A DNA stretch of 49,755 nt, from NCBI GenBank assembly GCA_937872895.1, contig CALMUP010000032.1:1-49755 (forward strand), given 5' to 3'. The DNA comes from an uncultured Verrucomicrobiota bacterium. Lineage in GTDB: Bacteria; Verrucomicrobiota; Kiritimatiellia; CAIVKH01. Under the pieces are notes generated by a model. The model ran no database searches and had not been told where the DNA came from. It saw nothing but the letters and a program-made list of their open reading frames with translations. How positions within the stretch are numbered: the stretch's first letter is position 1; each line of letters begins with the position of its first letter. This document shows, piece after piece, positions 1 through 8,461 of this stretch. A program made the translations under genes and the position numbers.

Positions 1-23
1 TGGGGTTATGAGGTGCGTTGTTC

Positions 24-45
24 GTAGTGCGCCCGTCAGGGCGCA
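24..45. repeat. REP-like hairpin with GTAG head
   Basis: A GTAG tetranucleotide is followed by a perfect stem-loop, TGCGCCC-gtca-GGGCGCA (28-45). GTAG plus a short GC-rich hairpin is the classic layout of REP sequences mobilised by RAYT (TnpA-REP) proteins. No RAYT gene is in the window. There is no T-run on either side, so it does not look like an intrinsic terminator. Confidence 0.45.
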
Positions 46-67
46 GGCGTAGCGGTTTGGGGGTTAA

Positions 68-160
68 CCACGGAGGCGGATGTGGGGGAGGAGGAAGGCG
101 ACTACGGAACACGCGGAAGACCCGGAAAGAACGGGAACCACCGAGGACACGGAGGGCACG
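68..160. repeat. Degenerate purine-rich phased repeat remnant
   Basis: This noncoding stretch carries scattered copies of a CACGGAgg / ACGGAac / ACACGGAGG motif. It resembles one arm of the phased CACGGAT-type elements at 9988-10123 and 49190-49755, without a clear opposite arm. Open frames on both strands here are low-complexity and have no recognisable product. No gene is supported between the window start and the stop codon at 224. Confidence 0.35.
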
Positions 161-223
161 TTAAAGACGAACGGCGCGAACAACCTCAAGCCAACCGCGG
201 CTTATCAACGGTTGCTTTCGCGC

Positions 224-1618
224 TTAAAACAGCACCGCGCGCCGGGGATCGAGTTGGCGGATCGCATCGCGGACGGCGTTGCGGATGACCTCCGGGAAGG
301 CCGGATGGATGTAGATCGCGCGGTAGATGTCCGCGACGGTCATGGTGTGGGTCAGGGCGAGGGTGAGCTCCTGGATCATCGTGGAGGCCTCCTCCCCGAC
401 GAGGTGCGCCCCGAGCAGGCGGCCGGTGGCACGATCCACCACCAGCTTCACCAGCCCGTGATCGAGTCCGCGTGCCACCGCCATGGCGACGGAAGGATAT
501 GCCGCCCGGGCGATTACCACGTCCAATCCGCGACGGCGGGCTTCGGGTTCGGTCAGGCCCACCGACGCGACTTCCGGAAACGTGAACACCGCGCCCGGCA
601 TCGGCGGGTACCGAATCGGTTGCGGGGACGGAGAAAGAACATGCGCCTCGATCCAGTATTCCGCCTCGAAATTGACACTGTGCCGGAAAAGGAAACGACC
701 AGCCACATCGCCAAGCGCGTAGATCCCGGGCACGGAGGTTTGCAGGTAGTCATCCACCGGGATAAACCCGTCCGGCCCCACCTTCACCCCGGCAGCCTCC
801 AGCCGGAGCCGGTCGCTGTTGGGAAGGACGCCGGTGGCCACCAGCAACGCATCGGCCTCCACGGTGAATGCCTCTCCGTCGATGGTTCGGCATGCGACGC
901 GAAAGGTGTGGTCACGATACGCCACCCCGGTCACCTGCGTGTTTTCGTGGACGGTTTTGCCGGGACGGAAGGCGCGCTGGAATTCCGCGACCACCTCGGG
1001 ATCCTCGCGCTTCAGGAAGGAGTGCCGGAGCAGGAAGGTGACCTCGGTCCCGAATCCGGCATACGCACCTCCCAGCTCGACGGCGATGTAACCGCCACCG
1101 ATGACGATCAGGCGCTTGGGCAAGGACCGGGCGCGCAGCGCTTCCGTGCTGGTCATGAACGGCGTTCCGGCCAGGCCGGGGAGGTCCGGGACAAACGGCC
1201 GCGAACCGGTGGCGATCACGATCTTGTCGGCGGAGAGCCGGTGTGCGCCCACCTGCACCTCGCGCGGAGCGACGAACTGCGCCTCCCCGCGGTAGTATTC
1301 AACCAAATCGGCGCGTTCGAACCGCTCGGCGATGCCATCGGAGGTGGTGTCGGTGTAGGCGTTGATCGAGGCGACCAGCGCCTCGAAGTCAACCGAAGGT
1401 GTTCCGGCCGAGATCTTGAACGCCCCCAACCGGCGAAGTTTTTGGACCATTCCCGCCGGGTGGATCAGCATCTTGCTGGGTATGCAACCGCGGTTCAGGC
1501 AGGTCCCGCCCGCACGGTCTTTTTCAATCAAGGCGCAGCGGCGGCCAAGCTGCTGGAGCGCGTGGGCGATTTTCGCCCCGCCGCCCGAACCGATCAGGAT
1601 GACGTCGTAATGTGGCAT
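224..1618 (-). CDS. Dihydrolipoyl-dehydrogenase-like FAD/NAD(P) disulfide oxidoreductase
   Basis: Class I pyridine-nucleotide-disulfide oxidoreductase of about 464 aa, normal for the family. The start at 1618 is chosen because the protein then opens directly with the FAD-binding strand (PHYDVILIGSGGG). The redox motif GGTCLNRGCIPSK places the reactive cysteines at about 40 and 45. A second Rossmann motif (VIGGGYIAVELGG) lies near residue 170. The C-terminal dimerisation domain keeps the catalytic His-Glu pair in HPAFPE (about 438/443). The enzyme should move electrons between NAD(P)H, FAD and a disulfide in the cytoplasm. True lipoamide dehydrogenase cannot be separated from mercuric- or mycothione-reductase-type relatives by eye, and no 2-oxoacid dehydrogenase genes are nearby. 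It follows the SLC13 gene by 11 nt and is probably co-transcribed with it. An alternative ATG at 1642 would overlap that gene. Confidence 0.9.
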   Translation of the reverse strand: MPHYDVILIGSGGGAKIAHALQQLGRRCALIEKDRAGGTCLNRGCIPSKMLIHPAGMVQKLRRLGAFKISAGTPSVDFEALVASINAYTDTTSDGIAERFERADLVEYYRGEAQFVAPREVQVGAHRLSADKIVIATGSRPFVPDLPGLAGTPFMTSTEALRARSLPKRLIVIGGGYIAVELGGAYAGFGTEVTFLLRHSFLKREDPEVVAEFQRAFRPGKTVHENTQVTGVAYRDHTFRVACRTIDGEAFTVEADALLVATGVLPNSDRLRLEAAGVKVGPDGFIPVDDYLQTSVPGIYALGDVAGRFLFRHSVNFEAEYWIEAHVLSPSPQPIRYPPMPGAVFTFPEVASVGLTEPEARRRGLDVVIARAAYPSVAMAVARGLDHGLVKLVVDRATGRLLGAHLVGEEASTMIQELTLALTHTMTVADIYRAIYIHPAFPEVIRNAVRDAIRQLDPRRAVLF

Positions 1619-1629
1619 CGATGCAGCGC

Positions 1630-3441
1630 TCAGAAGCCCCATACAAACGGCACCCAGAAGACCGCGACCACGAAGAAGAACAGCATGAAGGGCAGGCCGA
1701 ACTTCCAGTAGTCGCCGAACTTGTAGCTGCCCGGCTCCATCACCATCAAGTTGGTGGGCGTGGCGACCGGGGTCATGAACGCCGCGGCGGCGGCGATACA
1801 GACCGACATCAGCACCGGCGCCGGCGAGATCTCCATCTGTTGCGCGGCCACCACCGCGATCGGGATGATGATCAGCGCCGTGGCCGTGTTGGAAATCACC
1901 TGGCCCAGCACCGCGGTCAGCACGAACAGGCCCGCCAGCATCACCCGCGGCTCCGAATCGCCGACCCAGTTCACCAAGCCCTCGGCCAGCAGTTGCGCCG
2001 CTCCGGTCTGCTGGATCGCCACCGACAACGGCATCATCGCGCCGACGAGGATCACCGTGGTCCAGTTGATCGACCGGTACACCTGCTCGGTGTTCATGAT
2101 CCCGGTGAGCAGGAAGGCGCCGGCGGCGAGCAGGCCCGCGACCGAGGCCGGCACGAACCCGGTGGCGAGCAGCACCACCATCGCCGCGAGGATGACCAGG
2201 GTGGTCTGTGCACCCGGACCCATCGGCAGCGCCTGACGGCGCACCAGTTCGGGTGAGTCGACGACCAGCACCTCGGCCGGTTCCAGCCGGGTTTCCATCG
2301 CCTCCCACGTTCCCTGCAACAGCAGCGTGTCGCCCGCCTCCAGCAACGTGCCCGCGGTCACATCGACCCCGCCACGCTGGATCGCCAGCACCACCAGGTC
2401 GCCGCTCGGCGTCACCATGCCCGGGAAAAACCGCTCGCCGATCAGCGGGGAACGCGGCTTGATCACCACCTCGGCCAGCGCCGACTCGCGGTTGAACAAG
2501 GTGTTGGTGGTCTTGTCGGCATCCGCCTCGTCGACCAGCACCAGCCCCAATTCCTGCGCCATCGCGCCGACCGCACTACGGTCACCGCGCACCACCACGG
2601 TATCGCCCGCCTGCAACTGGTCGCGCCGGCCCGGCCCCGCGCCATCTTTCGCCTCGCGCACCGATACCAGCACCAACCCGGCCCGGTCGGACAGGTCGAA
2701 GGTGCGGCGGTCGGTCCCCACCAGCGGCGAGTCCTCGCGGATGCGCAGGGTCTGCACGTCGGACGATAGACGGTATTGCTCGATCAGGGTGTGGGCGTGG
2801 CGGCTGAGATCGCTGGGCAGGGATTTGCTCACGCGCGCCGGCAACAGCTTTTCACCGAGCAACACGGCCAGCAGCACGCCGCCGATCACGATGGGAATGC
2901 CGGCCAGCGCGAACTCGAAATAACCGAAGCCGCGGCCGGTGGCGTCGAACAACGCATCCGACACCAGGACATTCACCGGCGCACCGGTCAGCAGCAACAT
3001 GGAGCCGCAGTGCGCCCCGAAGGCCAGCGGCATCAGCAGGCGGCCCGGCGCACGGTTCAGCCGCACCGCCAGCACCACCACCACGGGCAGCAACGCCGCC
3101 ACCGCGCCGTTCACGCTGATCAGCGCGCTCAAGGCCGTCACCGCCAGCATCATGAACAGGACCAGCCGCGTGCGGCTGCTGCCGGCCTTGTCGATCAGGA
3201 GCTGCCCCACCCAGGCAGTCACGCCCGAACGTTCCATGCCGGCACTGACCACGAACAGCGACGCGACGAAGATCGTCGCCGGATCGCCGAAGCCGGCCAG
3301 CGCCTGGCCGATGGTCAGGATGCCGGTGGCCCAGAGCGCCATGGCACACCCGATGCACACCGCGATGACCGGCAACCGGTCCCACATGAACAGGCCGACC
3401 ACGGCGGCAATGATGGAAAACACGATCCAGATGTCGTTCAT
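1630..3441 (-). CDS. SLC13-family permease with two RCK_C (TrkA-C) domains
   Basis: Predicted inner-membrane carrier of 603 aa of the divalent anion:Na+ symporter (DASS/SLC13) type. Hydrophobic N- and C-terminal halves (about 1-205 and 405-603) flank a soluble central part. That part holds two RCK_C-like domains, near residues 225-300 (REDSPLVGTDRRTF) and 315-395 (IKPRSPLIGERFF). Members carry di- or tricarboxylates, sulfate or similar anions; the substrate here is unknown. The start at 3441 has a strong Shine-Dalgarno (AAGGAGA) at good spacing. The gene lies between an M20 dipeptidase upstream (137-nt gap) and a flavoprotein 11 nt downstream. A second protein of the same architecture is encoded at 10196-12028, so this genome uses the type repeatedly. 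Confidence 0.92.
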   Translation of the reverse strand: MNDIWIVFSIIAAVVGLFMWDRLPVIAVCIGCAMALWATGILTIGQALAGFGDPATIFVASLFVVSAGMERSGVTAWVGQLLIDKAGSSRTRLVLFMMLAVTALSALISVNGAVAALLPVVVVLAVRLNRAPGRLLMPLAFGAHCGSMLLLTGAPVNVLVSDALFDATGRGFGYFEFALAGIPIVIGGVLLAVLLGEKLLPARVSKSLPSDLSRHAHTLIEQYRLSSDVQTLRIREDSPLVGTDRRTFDLSDRAGLVLVSVREAKDGAGPGRRDQLQAGDTVVVRGDRSAVGAMAQELGLVLVDEADADKTTNTLFNRESALAEVVIKPRSPLIGERFFPGMVTPSGDLVVLAIQRGGVDVTAGTLLEAGDTLLLQGTWEAMETRLEPAEVLVVDSPELVRRQALPMGPGAQTTLVILAAMVVLLATGFVPASVAGLLAAGAFLLTGIMNTEQVYRSINWTTVILVGAMMPLSVAIQQTGAAQLLAEGLVNWVGDSEPRVMLAGLFVLTAVLGQVISNTATALIIIPIAVVAAQQMEISPAPVLMSVCIAAAAAFMTPVATPTNLMVMEPGSYKFGDYWKFGLPFMLFFFVVAVFWVPFVWGF

Positions 3442-3578
3442 ACGAACTCTCCTTGAAAGGGTCTACATGCTACACGAATCCGGAACCGCGCGCTTTACCG
3501 CAAGCGTGCCGTTTCGACAACGTCGGCGATCAAGCTCGCGACCAACGGGACCCGTGGTGGCTGGCGCCATGACAGGAC

Positions 3579-4961
3579 TTATTTCGCCGCGGCGAGTTCC
3601 GGCCACAGGTGGGCCGCCATCTTCATGCCCGCCATGTAGGCATCCAGCGAGAACTTCTCGTCCGGCGAGTGCACGTTGTCGTCCGGCAACGCGAATCCGA
3701 GCATGTAGCTGTCCGCCTTCAGGTACTTTTTGAAGGCCGCGATGATCGGGATGCTTCCACCGCCGCGCACCAGCACGCACTCGTGCCCGAAGCCGCTCTT
3801 CGCCGCTCGCATGCAGGCCTGGGCCAGCGGGCCGGTCGGATCCACCATGTACGGACCGCCGCCCTGCCCCTCGGTCATCGTCAGCTTCACAGTCGGCGGG
3901 CAGATCGCCTTGAGGTGCTTCTTCACCAGCGCGAGGATCTTCTTCGGATCCTGGTCCGGCACCAGGCGCATCGTGAGCTTCGCACTCGCCCACGACGGGA
4001 TGATCGTCTTGCCGCCCTCGCCCTGGTAGCCGCTGGTGAGGCCGTTGATCTCGAACGTCGGACGCGCCGCCCGCTGTTCATCCGGCGTGTAGCCGTGCTC
4101 CCCGAACAACGCGCCGACCCCGATCGACTTCTTGAACTTCGCCTCGTTGAACGGGACCTTCGCCATCTGCTTGCGCTCGTAGGCCGACAGCTTCACGACA
4201 TCGTCGTAGTAGCCGGGGATGGTGAAGCGGCCCTTCTTGTCCCGCAGCGAACCCAGCATCTGGCACAGCACCATCGCCGGGTTGTCCACCGCACCGCCGT
4301 AGAGCCCGGAGTGGAGGTCGCGGTCCGGCCCTTCCAGACGGATTTCCAGCGGCGCCATGCCGCGCAGCGAATAGCACAACGCCGGGTGCTTCATGCTCGG
4401 GATCTCGGTATCGGAGACCACCAGCGCCTTGCACGCCAGTTCCCGCGCGTTTTCCGCGAGGAAGCCGTACAGCGACTTCGAGCCGACCTCCTCCTCGCCC
4501 TCGATCAGGAAATTCACGTTGCAGGGAAGCTCCTGGCCGGTCTTCAGCCACGCTTCCACCGCGTTGATGTGCGCCAGGTGCTGGCCCTTGTTGTCGCTGA
4601 TGCCCCGCGCGTACACGTTGCGGCCGACCCGCCGCGGCTCGAACGGCGGCGAGGTCCACAGCTCCAGCGGATCCGGCGGCTGCACATCGTAGTGGCCGTA
4701 CACGAGAAAGGTCGGCTTGCCGGGGTCCTGGTTCGGCGTCTTGGCAAGCACCACCGGGTAACCGCTGGTGGCGCGCAGCTCGGCGGCCAGGCCCGCCTTC
4801 CGGCAACGCTCGACCAGCCATTCCGCACACTGCTTCATGTCACCGGCGTGGTCCGACTGTGCGCTGATGCTCGGAATACGGGTGAGCGCGAAAAGCTCCT
4901 CGATAAAGCGCTCTTCGTGTTTCTTCAGGTAATCAAGGACAACCGCGGGGGTAGTTTTCAT
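3579..4961 (-). CDS. M20 family dipeptidase (carnosine-dipeptidase-like)
   Basis: Di-zinc metallopeptidase of 460 aa, matching the CNDP/M20 dipeptidase group. Metal and catalytic residues are visible in order: LVYGHYDVQP (His about 90, Asp about 92), the bridging Asp in GISDNKG (about 123), catalytic Glu and metal Glu in IEGEEEVGS (about 156-157), Asp in VVSDTEIPS, and the late His in DNVHSPDEKF. A lid/dimerisation domain lies in the middle. There is no signal peptide, so it should hydrolyse imported di- or tripeptides in the cytoplasm. It is transcribed toward the SLC13 permease; whether they form one operon is uncertain because of the 137-nt gap, in which I see no gene. The Shine-Dalgarno before the 4961 ATG is weak. 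Confidence 0.93.
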   Translation of the reverse strand: MKTTPAVVLDYLKKHEERFIEELFALTRIPSISAQSDHAGDMKQCAEWLVERCRKAGLAAELRATSGYPVVLAKTPNQDPGKPTFLVYGHYDVQPPDPLELWTSPPFEPRRVGRNVYARGISDNKGQHLAHINAVEAWLKTGQELPCNVNFLIEGEEEVGSKSLYGFLAENARELACKALVVSDTEIPSMKHPALCYSLRGMAPLEIRLEGPDRDLHSGLYGGAVDNPAMVLCQMLGSLRDKKGRFTIPGYYDDVVKLSAYERKQMAKVPFNEAKFKKSIGVGALFGEHGYTPDEQRAARPTFEINGLTSGYQGEGGKTIIPSWASAKLTMRLVPDQDPKKILALVKKHLKAICPPTVKLTMTEGQGGGPYMVDPTGPLAQACMRAAKSGFGHECVLVRGGGSIPIIAAFKKYLKADSYMLGFALPDDNVHSPDEKFSLDAYMAGMKMAAHLWPELAAAK

Positions 4962-5055
4962 CGTGAGCTCAATCTAGGTTTCGCCACCCCGGCCCGCAAG
5001 GAGATTCTATCGAACGACCTGCGATGGCGACGCGTATCGCATTCGGATCAATTGT

Positions 5056-5084
5056 TTGATTGCATCCGTGGTTTTCCATGGAAT
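5056..5084 (+). promoter_or_regulatory. Candidate sigma-70 promoter for the yitT-porin-pldA-thrE run
   Basis: TTGATT (5056-5061), a 17-nt spacer and TGGAAT (5079-5084) give an acceptable -35/-10 pair about 60 nt before the chosen YitT start. The position in a divergent intergenic region is right, but the -10 is only a 4/6 match. Confidence 0.35.
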
Positions 5085-5143
5085 ACTGGCGGCCGAATGA
5101 CGGGTGCGGTTCACGGAGCGGAATTGCATCGCGCGCAGCCACT

Positions 5144-6055
5144 ATGAGCAAGAAAACCAGCGAGGCGATGTTCTCCGCGAAATGGTTCAAGGCCTATGCC
5201 CTGATCCTGGCCGGAGCCTTCATCGTCGCCGCCGGCTTCGTCTTCTTCATCAACCCCCACCGGATCGTGCCCGGCGGGGTGTACGGCATCGGCATCGTGG
5301 TGAACTACCTCACCAAGGACCTGTTTTCGTGGGCGCCCGACGGGTTTCCCATCGGACTGACCGGCCTCATCCTCAACATTCCCCTCACTCTGCTCGGGAT
5401 CAAGTTGCTGGGTCCCCGCTTCGGGGTCAAAACCGTGGTGGGCTTCATCCTCACCTCGGTCTTCATCGACGGGCTTCACTTCTTCCTGGGTTACGACCTG
5501 ATGGTGGACGACGCCCTGCTCTCCTCCATCTTCGGCGGCGTGCTGATCGGTTTCGGCCTGGGACTCATCTTCCGGTCCAAGGCCACCAGCGGCGGATCCG
5601 ACATCATCGCAATGATCCTGGCCAAGTACACCCGCCTGCCGGTGGGCCAGTTGATCATGTACGTGGACTCGGCCATCGTGTTGCTGGCCCTGGTGGCCTT
5701 CGGCGACTGGAAGATCCCGCTCTATTCCTGGATCGTCATTTTCATCACCGGCAAGGTGATCGACATCACGCTCGACGGCATCGGCCACGACAAGGCGCTG
5801 ATCATCATCTCGAACCAGTACGAACTGATCCGCACCAAGATCATCACGGATATCCGCCGCACCGGCACCCTGTTCAAGGCCACCGGCATGTACGAGAACA
5901 AGGAACGCGAGGTCGTCTTCGTCACCGTGAACCGGCTGGAGGCCCACATCCTGCGGGAGTACATCTACGAGATCGACCCGCGCGCCTTTATTGTGATCGT
6001 GGACGCGACGGAAATCCTCGGTGAAGGGTTCCGACCGCTCAACCCGGCCGAATGA
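5144..6055 (+). CDS. YitT family membrane protein (DUF161 + DUF2179)
   Basis: Predicted inner-membrane protein of about 303 aa with five or six hydrophobic segments in the first ~200 residues, including the family-typical INPHRIVPGGVYGIGIVV and a glycine-rich SGGSDIIAMIL stretch. A soluble C-terminal DUF2179 domain follows (about 210-300: ALIIISNQYELIR, REVVFVTVNRLEAHIL, DPRAFIVIVDATEILG). YitT proteins are widespread but their biochemical role is not settled. The ATG at 5144 is preferred over an in-frame ATG at 5060 because homologues begin shortly before the first membrane helix; no good Shine-Dalgarno is visible for either. The porin gene follows after 41 nt, so this is the likely first gene of a four-gene run. 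Confidence 0.9.
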   Translation: MSKKTSEAMFSAKWFKAYALILAGAFIVAAGFVFFINPHRIVPGGVYGIGIVVNYLTKDLFSWAPDGFPIGLTGLILNIPLTLLGIKLLGPRFGVKTVVGFILTSVFIDGLHFFLGYDLMVDDALLSSIFGGVLIGFGLGLIFRSKATSGGSDIIAMILAKYTRLPVGQLIMYVDSAIVLLALVAFGDWKIPLYSWIVIFITGKVIDITLDGIGHDKALIIISNQYELIRTKIITDIRRTGTLFKATGMYENKEREVVFVTVNRLEAHILREYIYEIDPRAFIVIVDATEILGEGFRPLNPAE

Positions 6056-6096
6056 CCCACCTGTCCTGTTGATGGTAGGAATGTAAGGAGAACACC

Positions 6097-7350
6097 ATGA
6101 ATGCTGCACCCCGGACCACGCCCGAAGCACATCGCACCGCCTGCACACCTCCCGCATGGCGTCACCTCCGCGTTGCCCTCCTGCTGGCCTTGTGCGGGTC
6201 CCCGGGCTTCGCCGAACCGGCCGGGAATCCGACCGGCTACGAATACGAGATCCCGGTCGACTATGAAACGGACGTCGATGCGGTGATCGAGTCCAAGGTC
6301 CTGACCCCCCGCATGACCTTCAAGAACAGCAGCGGCGGCAGCGTGGTGTTCTACGGCCAGGCCAACCCGGCCTACCAGATGTTCGACGACGGCGAGGAGA
6401 CCACCGAAGGCCTCGTCGACAACGGCAACTGGAATACCCGCCTCGGCTTCCGGACCGTCCAACCGGTCCAGGACAACACCCTCCGCTTCCGCTTTGAGAC
6501 CGCACTCGGGCTGCGCAGCAGCGCGGGTATCTCGCAGGAGTCGCGGCCCGACCGGATGGACTGGCAGCGCACCGCGCTGCGCTGGTTCGAGTCCGCCTAC
6601 GACTCGCCGTACGGCACGGTCTCGGCCGGTCAGGGCAGCCAGGCATCGGACGGCACGGCGGGCATGGACGAATCCTTCACCTTCCACGCCGGCGCGGCCG
6701 ACTCCACCGACGGGTTCGCCGCCTTCCGTTTCCGCGATGGCAACGGCGAGCTGACCGACGTCACCGTCGGCGCGGTGAACAACAGCTTCGACGGCGCCCG
6801 CCGGTTCCGCCTCCGCTACGACTCGCCCCGGGTGGCCGGCCTGATGCTCTCCTCCTCCTACGGCCGCAACATTCTCGTCTCCGGCGACAACCGGAACTAT
6901 TCCGACGTCGCGCTGCGCAGCGTGAACGCGGTCGGCGACTTCTCCGTGCAGACCGCCGTCGGCTACGGCTGGGAAGACAACCCCGACGGCGCCGACCAGG
7001 AACGGGTCGCCGGCTCGACCACGGTCTTCCACAACCCGAGCGGGTTGAACCTGGCCTTCTCCGCCGGCAAACTGATGAGCGGTCCCGACTACACCTACAC
7101 CCGCCTCGGCTGGCGCACGGACCTGATCCAGTGCGGCACCACCTCCTTCTCGGTCGACTACTACTTCGGCCGCGATTTCCTCTCCGAAGGCGCACGCACC
7201 GAGAATTACGGCCTGTACGCGGTGCAGAGCGTCGATGCCTGGTCGATCGACCTCTACACCGGCTGGCGTCGATTCACCTACAGCGACGACCTCGGCGGCA
7301 GCTACCAGGACGCCGACAGCATCCTCGCCGGATCGCGCTGGTTCTTCTAG
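6097..7350 (+). CDS. Outer-membrane porin-like beta-barrel protein
   Basis: Exported protein of 417 aa. A long basic N-region is followed by a hydrophobic stretch ending in AEPAG (cleavage near residue 40). The rest consists of alternating amphipathic strands rich in Tyr, Gly and Asp, such as NTLRFRFETALGL, YDSPYGTVSAGQG and SFSVDYYFGRDF. It ends in WFF, the C-terminal aromatic expected for BAM-dependent insertion. The pattern fits Gram-negative porins of the proteobacterial/PVC type, so the likely role is passive solute uptake. The start has an excellent Shine-Dalgarno (TAAGGAGAA) 6-8 nt upstream. The next gene, also an outer-membrane protein, begins 42 nt downstream. Pore specificity cannot be read from sequence. 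Confidence 0.8.
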   Translation: MNAAPRTTPEAHRTACTPPAWRHLRVALLLALCGSPGFAEPAGNPTGYEYEIPVDYETDVDAVIESKVLTPRMTFKNSSGGSVVFYGQANPAYQMFDDGEETTEGLVDNGNWNTRLGFRTVQPVQDNTLRFRFETALGLRSSAGISQESRPDRMDWQRTALRWFESAYDSPYGTVSAGQGSQASDGTAGMDESFTFHAGAADSTDGFAAFRFRDGNGELTDVTVGAVNNSFDGARRFRLRYDSPRVAGLMLSSSYGRNILVSGDNRNYSDVALRSVNAVGDFSVQTAVGYGWEDNPDGADQERVAGSTTVFHNPSGLNLAFSAGKLMSGPDYTYTRLGWRTDLIQCGTTSFSVDYYFGRDFLSEGARTENYGLYAVQSVDAWSIDLYTGWRRFTYSDDLGGSYQDADSILAGSRWFF

Positions 7351-7392
7351 CCGCGCCCGCCGCGCCGCCGACCTGACCACGGCCCGTCATCC

Positions 7393-8364
7393 ATGACCCC
7401 GCTCCGCCGCCTTCCCCGACTCCCGCTGGTCGCCGCGGGCCTCGTTGGATTGCTCCGGCTCTCCGTCGCCCGGGCCGAGACCTGGGAGGACTGCGCGTCC
7501 ATCGCCAACGAGCGCGCGCGGCTGGCCTGCTTCGACCGGGTGGCCGGGAGGTCCACCGGCGCACCGGCCAGCCTGCTGGAGGAAGCCTGGGGCTTCGGTC
7601 CGCTGGCCCCCCGCTACCAGCTCCGGCACCACCAGATGAATTACTTCCTGCCCGTCACCGTCACCAGCGACCGCAACACCGGGCCGTGGGAGCCGTTCCG
7701 CACCCTCGGCCTCCAGGAGGGCGAGCGGGACCTGGACGACGTGGAGGCCAAGTTCCAGATCAGCTTCAAGCAACGCGTCTGGGCCACCGGCGACCAGCGC
7801 CTGGGGCTGTGGATCGCCTACACGCAGGTGAGCGCCTGGCAGGTGTACAACGCCGACGAATCGCACCCGTTCCGGGATACCAACTACCAGCCCGAGCTAA
7901 TCGCCAGCTACCAGCCCGGTGTGGACCTTGGCGACTTCCGGTGGAACCTGCTCAACGCCGGCATCGTCCATGAATCCAACGGCCGCTCGGAAGTCCTGTC
8001 GCGCAGTTGGGACCGGCTGTATGCCGAGGCCGGTTTCGAACGCGGGAGCCTCGTGCTGATGCCCAAGATCTGGTACCGGTTCCAGGAAGGCGACCAGGAC
8101 GACAACCCGGACATCACCGACTACTACGGCTACGGCCAGCTCACCGCCTATTACCGGTGGGACAACCGCAGCCTGACCCTGATGGGGCGCGGCAACCTGC
8201 ACGAGGGCAAGGGGGCCATCCAGCTCTCCTATGTTTCCCGTCCGTGGATGGGGCCGTTGCGCGCCTACCTGCACCTGTTCAGCGGCTATGGCGAGACCAT
8301 GATCGACTACGACTGGAACCAGACGGTGATCGGTGCCGGGGTGACCATCAACAGCATCCTCTAG
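7393..8364 (+). CDS. pldA: Outer-membrane phospholipase A1 (OMPLA)
   Basis: Calcium-dependent outer-membrane phospholipase of 323 aa. A signal peptide ending near SVARAE is followed by the short cysteine motif seen in many PldA proteins (CASIANERARLACFD), then a 12-strand barrel. The active-site segment HESNGRSEVLSRSWDRLY is nearly that of E. coli OMPLA. It supplies the catalytic His (193) and Ser (195), with Ca-ligand-associated Arg (198) and Ser (203). The position of E. coli Asn156 is Asp207 here. The enzyme hydrolyses phospholipids misplaced in the outer leaflet and is normally controlled by dimerisation. It sits directly after a porin gene and 97 nt before a ThrE exporter gene, suggesting an envelope operon. 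Confidence 0.95.
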   Translation: MTPLRRLPRLPLVAAGLVGLLRLSVARAETWEDCASIANERARLACFDRVAGRSTGAPASLLEEAWGFGPLAPRYQLRHHQMNYFLPVTVTSDRNTGPWEPFRTLGLQEGERDLDDVEAKFQISFKQRVWATGDQRLGLWIAYTQVSAWQVYNADESHPFRDTNYQPELIASYQPGVDLGDFRWNLLNAGIVHESNGRSEVLSRSWDRLYAEAGFERGSLVLMPKIWYRFQEGDQDDNPDITDYYGYGQLTAYYRWDNRSLTLMGRGNLHEGKGAIQLSYVSRPWMGPLRAYLHLFSGYGETMIDYDWNQTVIGAGVTINSIL

Positions 8365-8461
8365 GTCCGCACCCGATCCCGGATTTGACGATCGCCCGCC
8401 GATTTGCCACCTTGTCGGCAAGGAAGGTGAACCAACCGCCCAGCCGCGTCCGCGACCACCG

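Noticed and set aside
80-1711. 543-codon plus-strand frame opposite the flavoprotein gene
   Set aside because: The minus strand encodes a clear disulfide oxidoreductase with all motifs; the plus frame is its GC-rich shadow, full of Arg/Gly/His.
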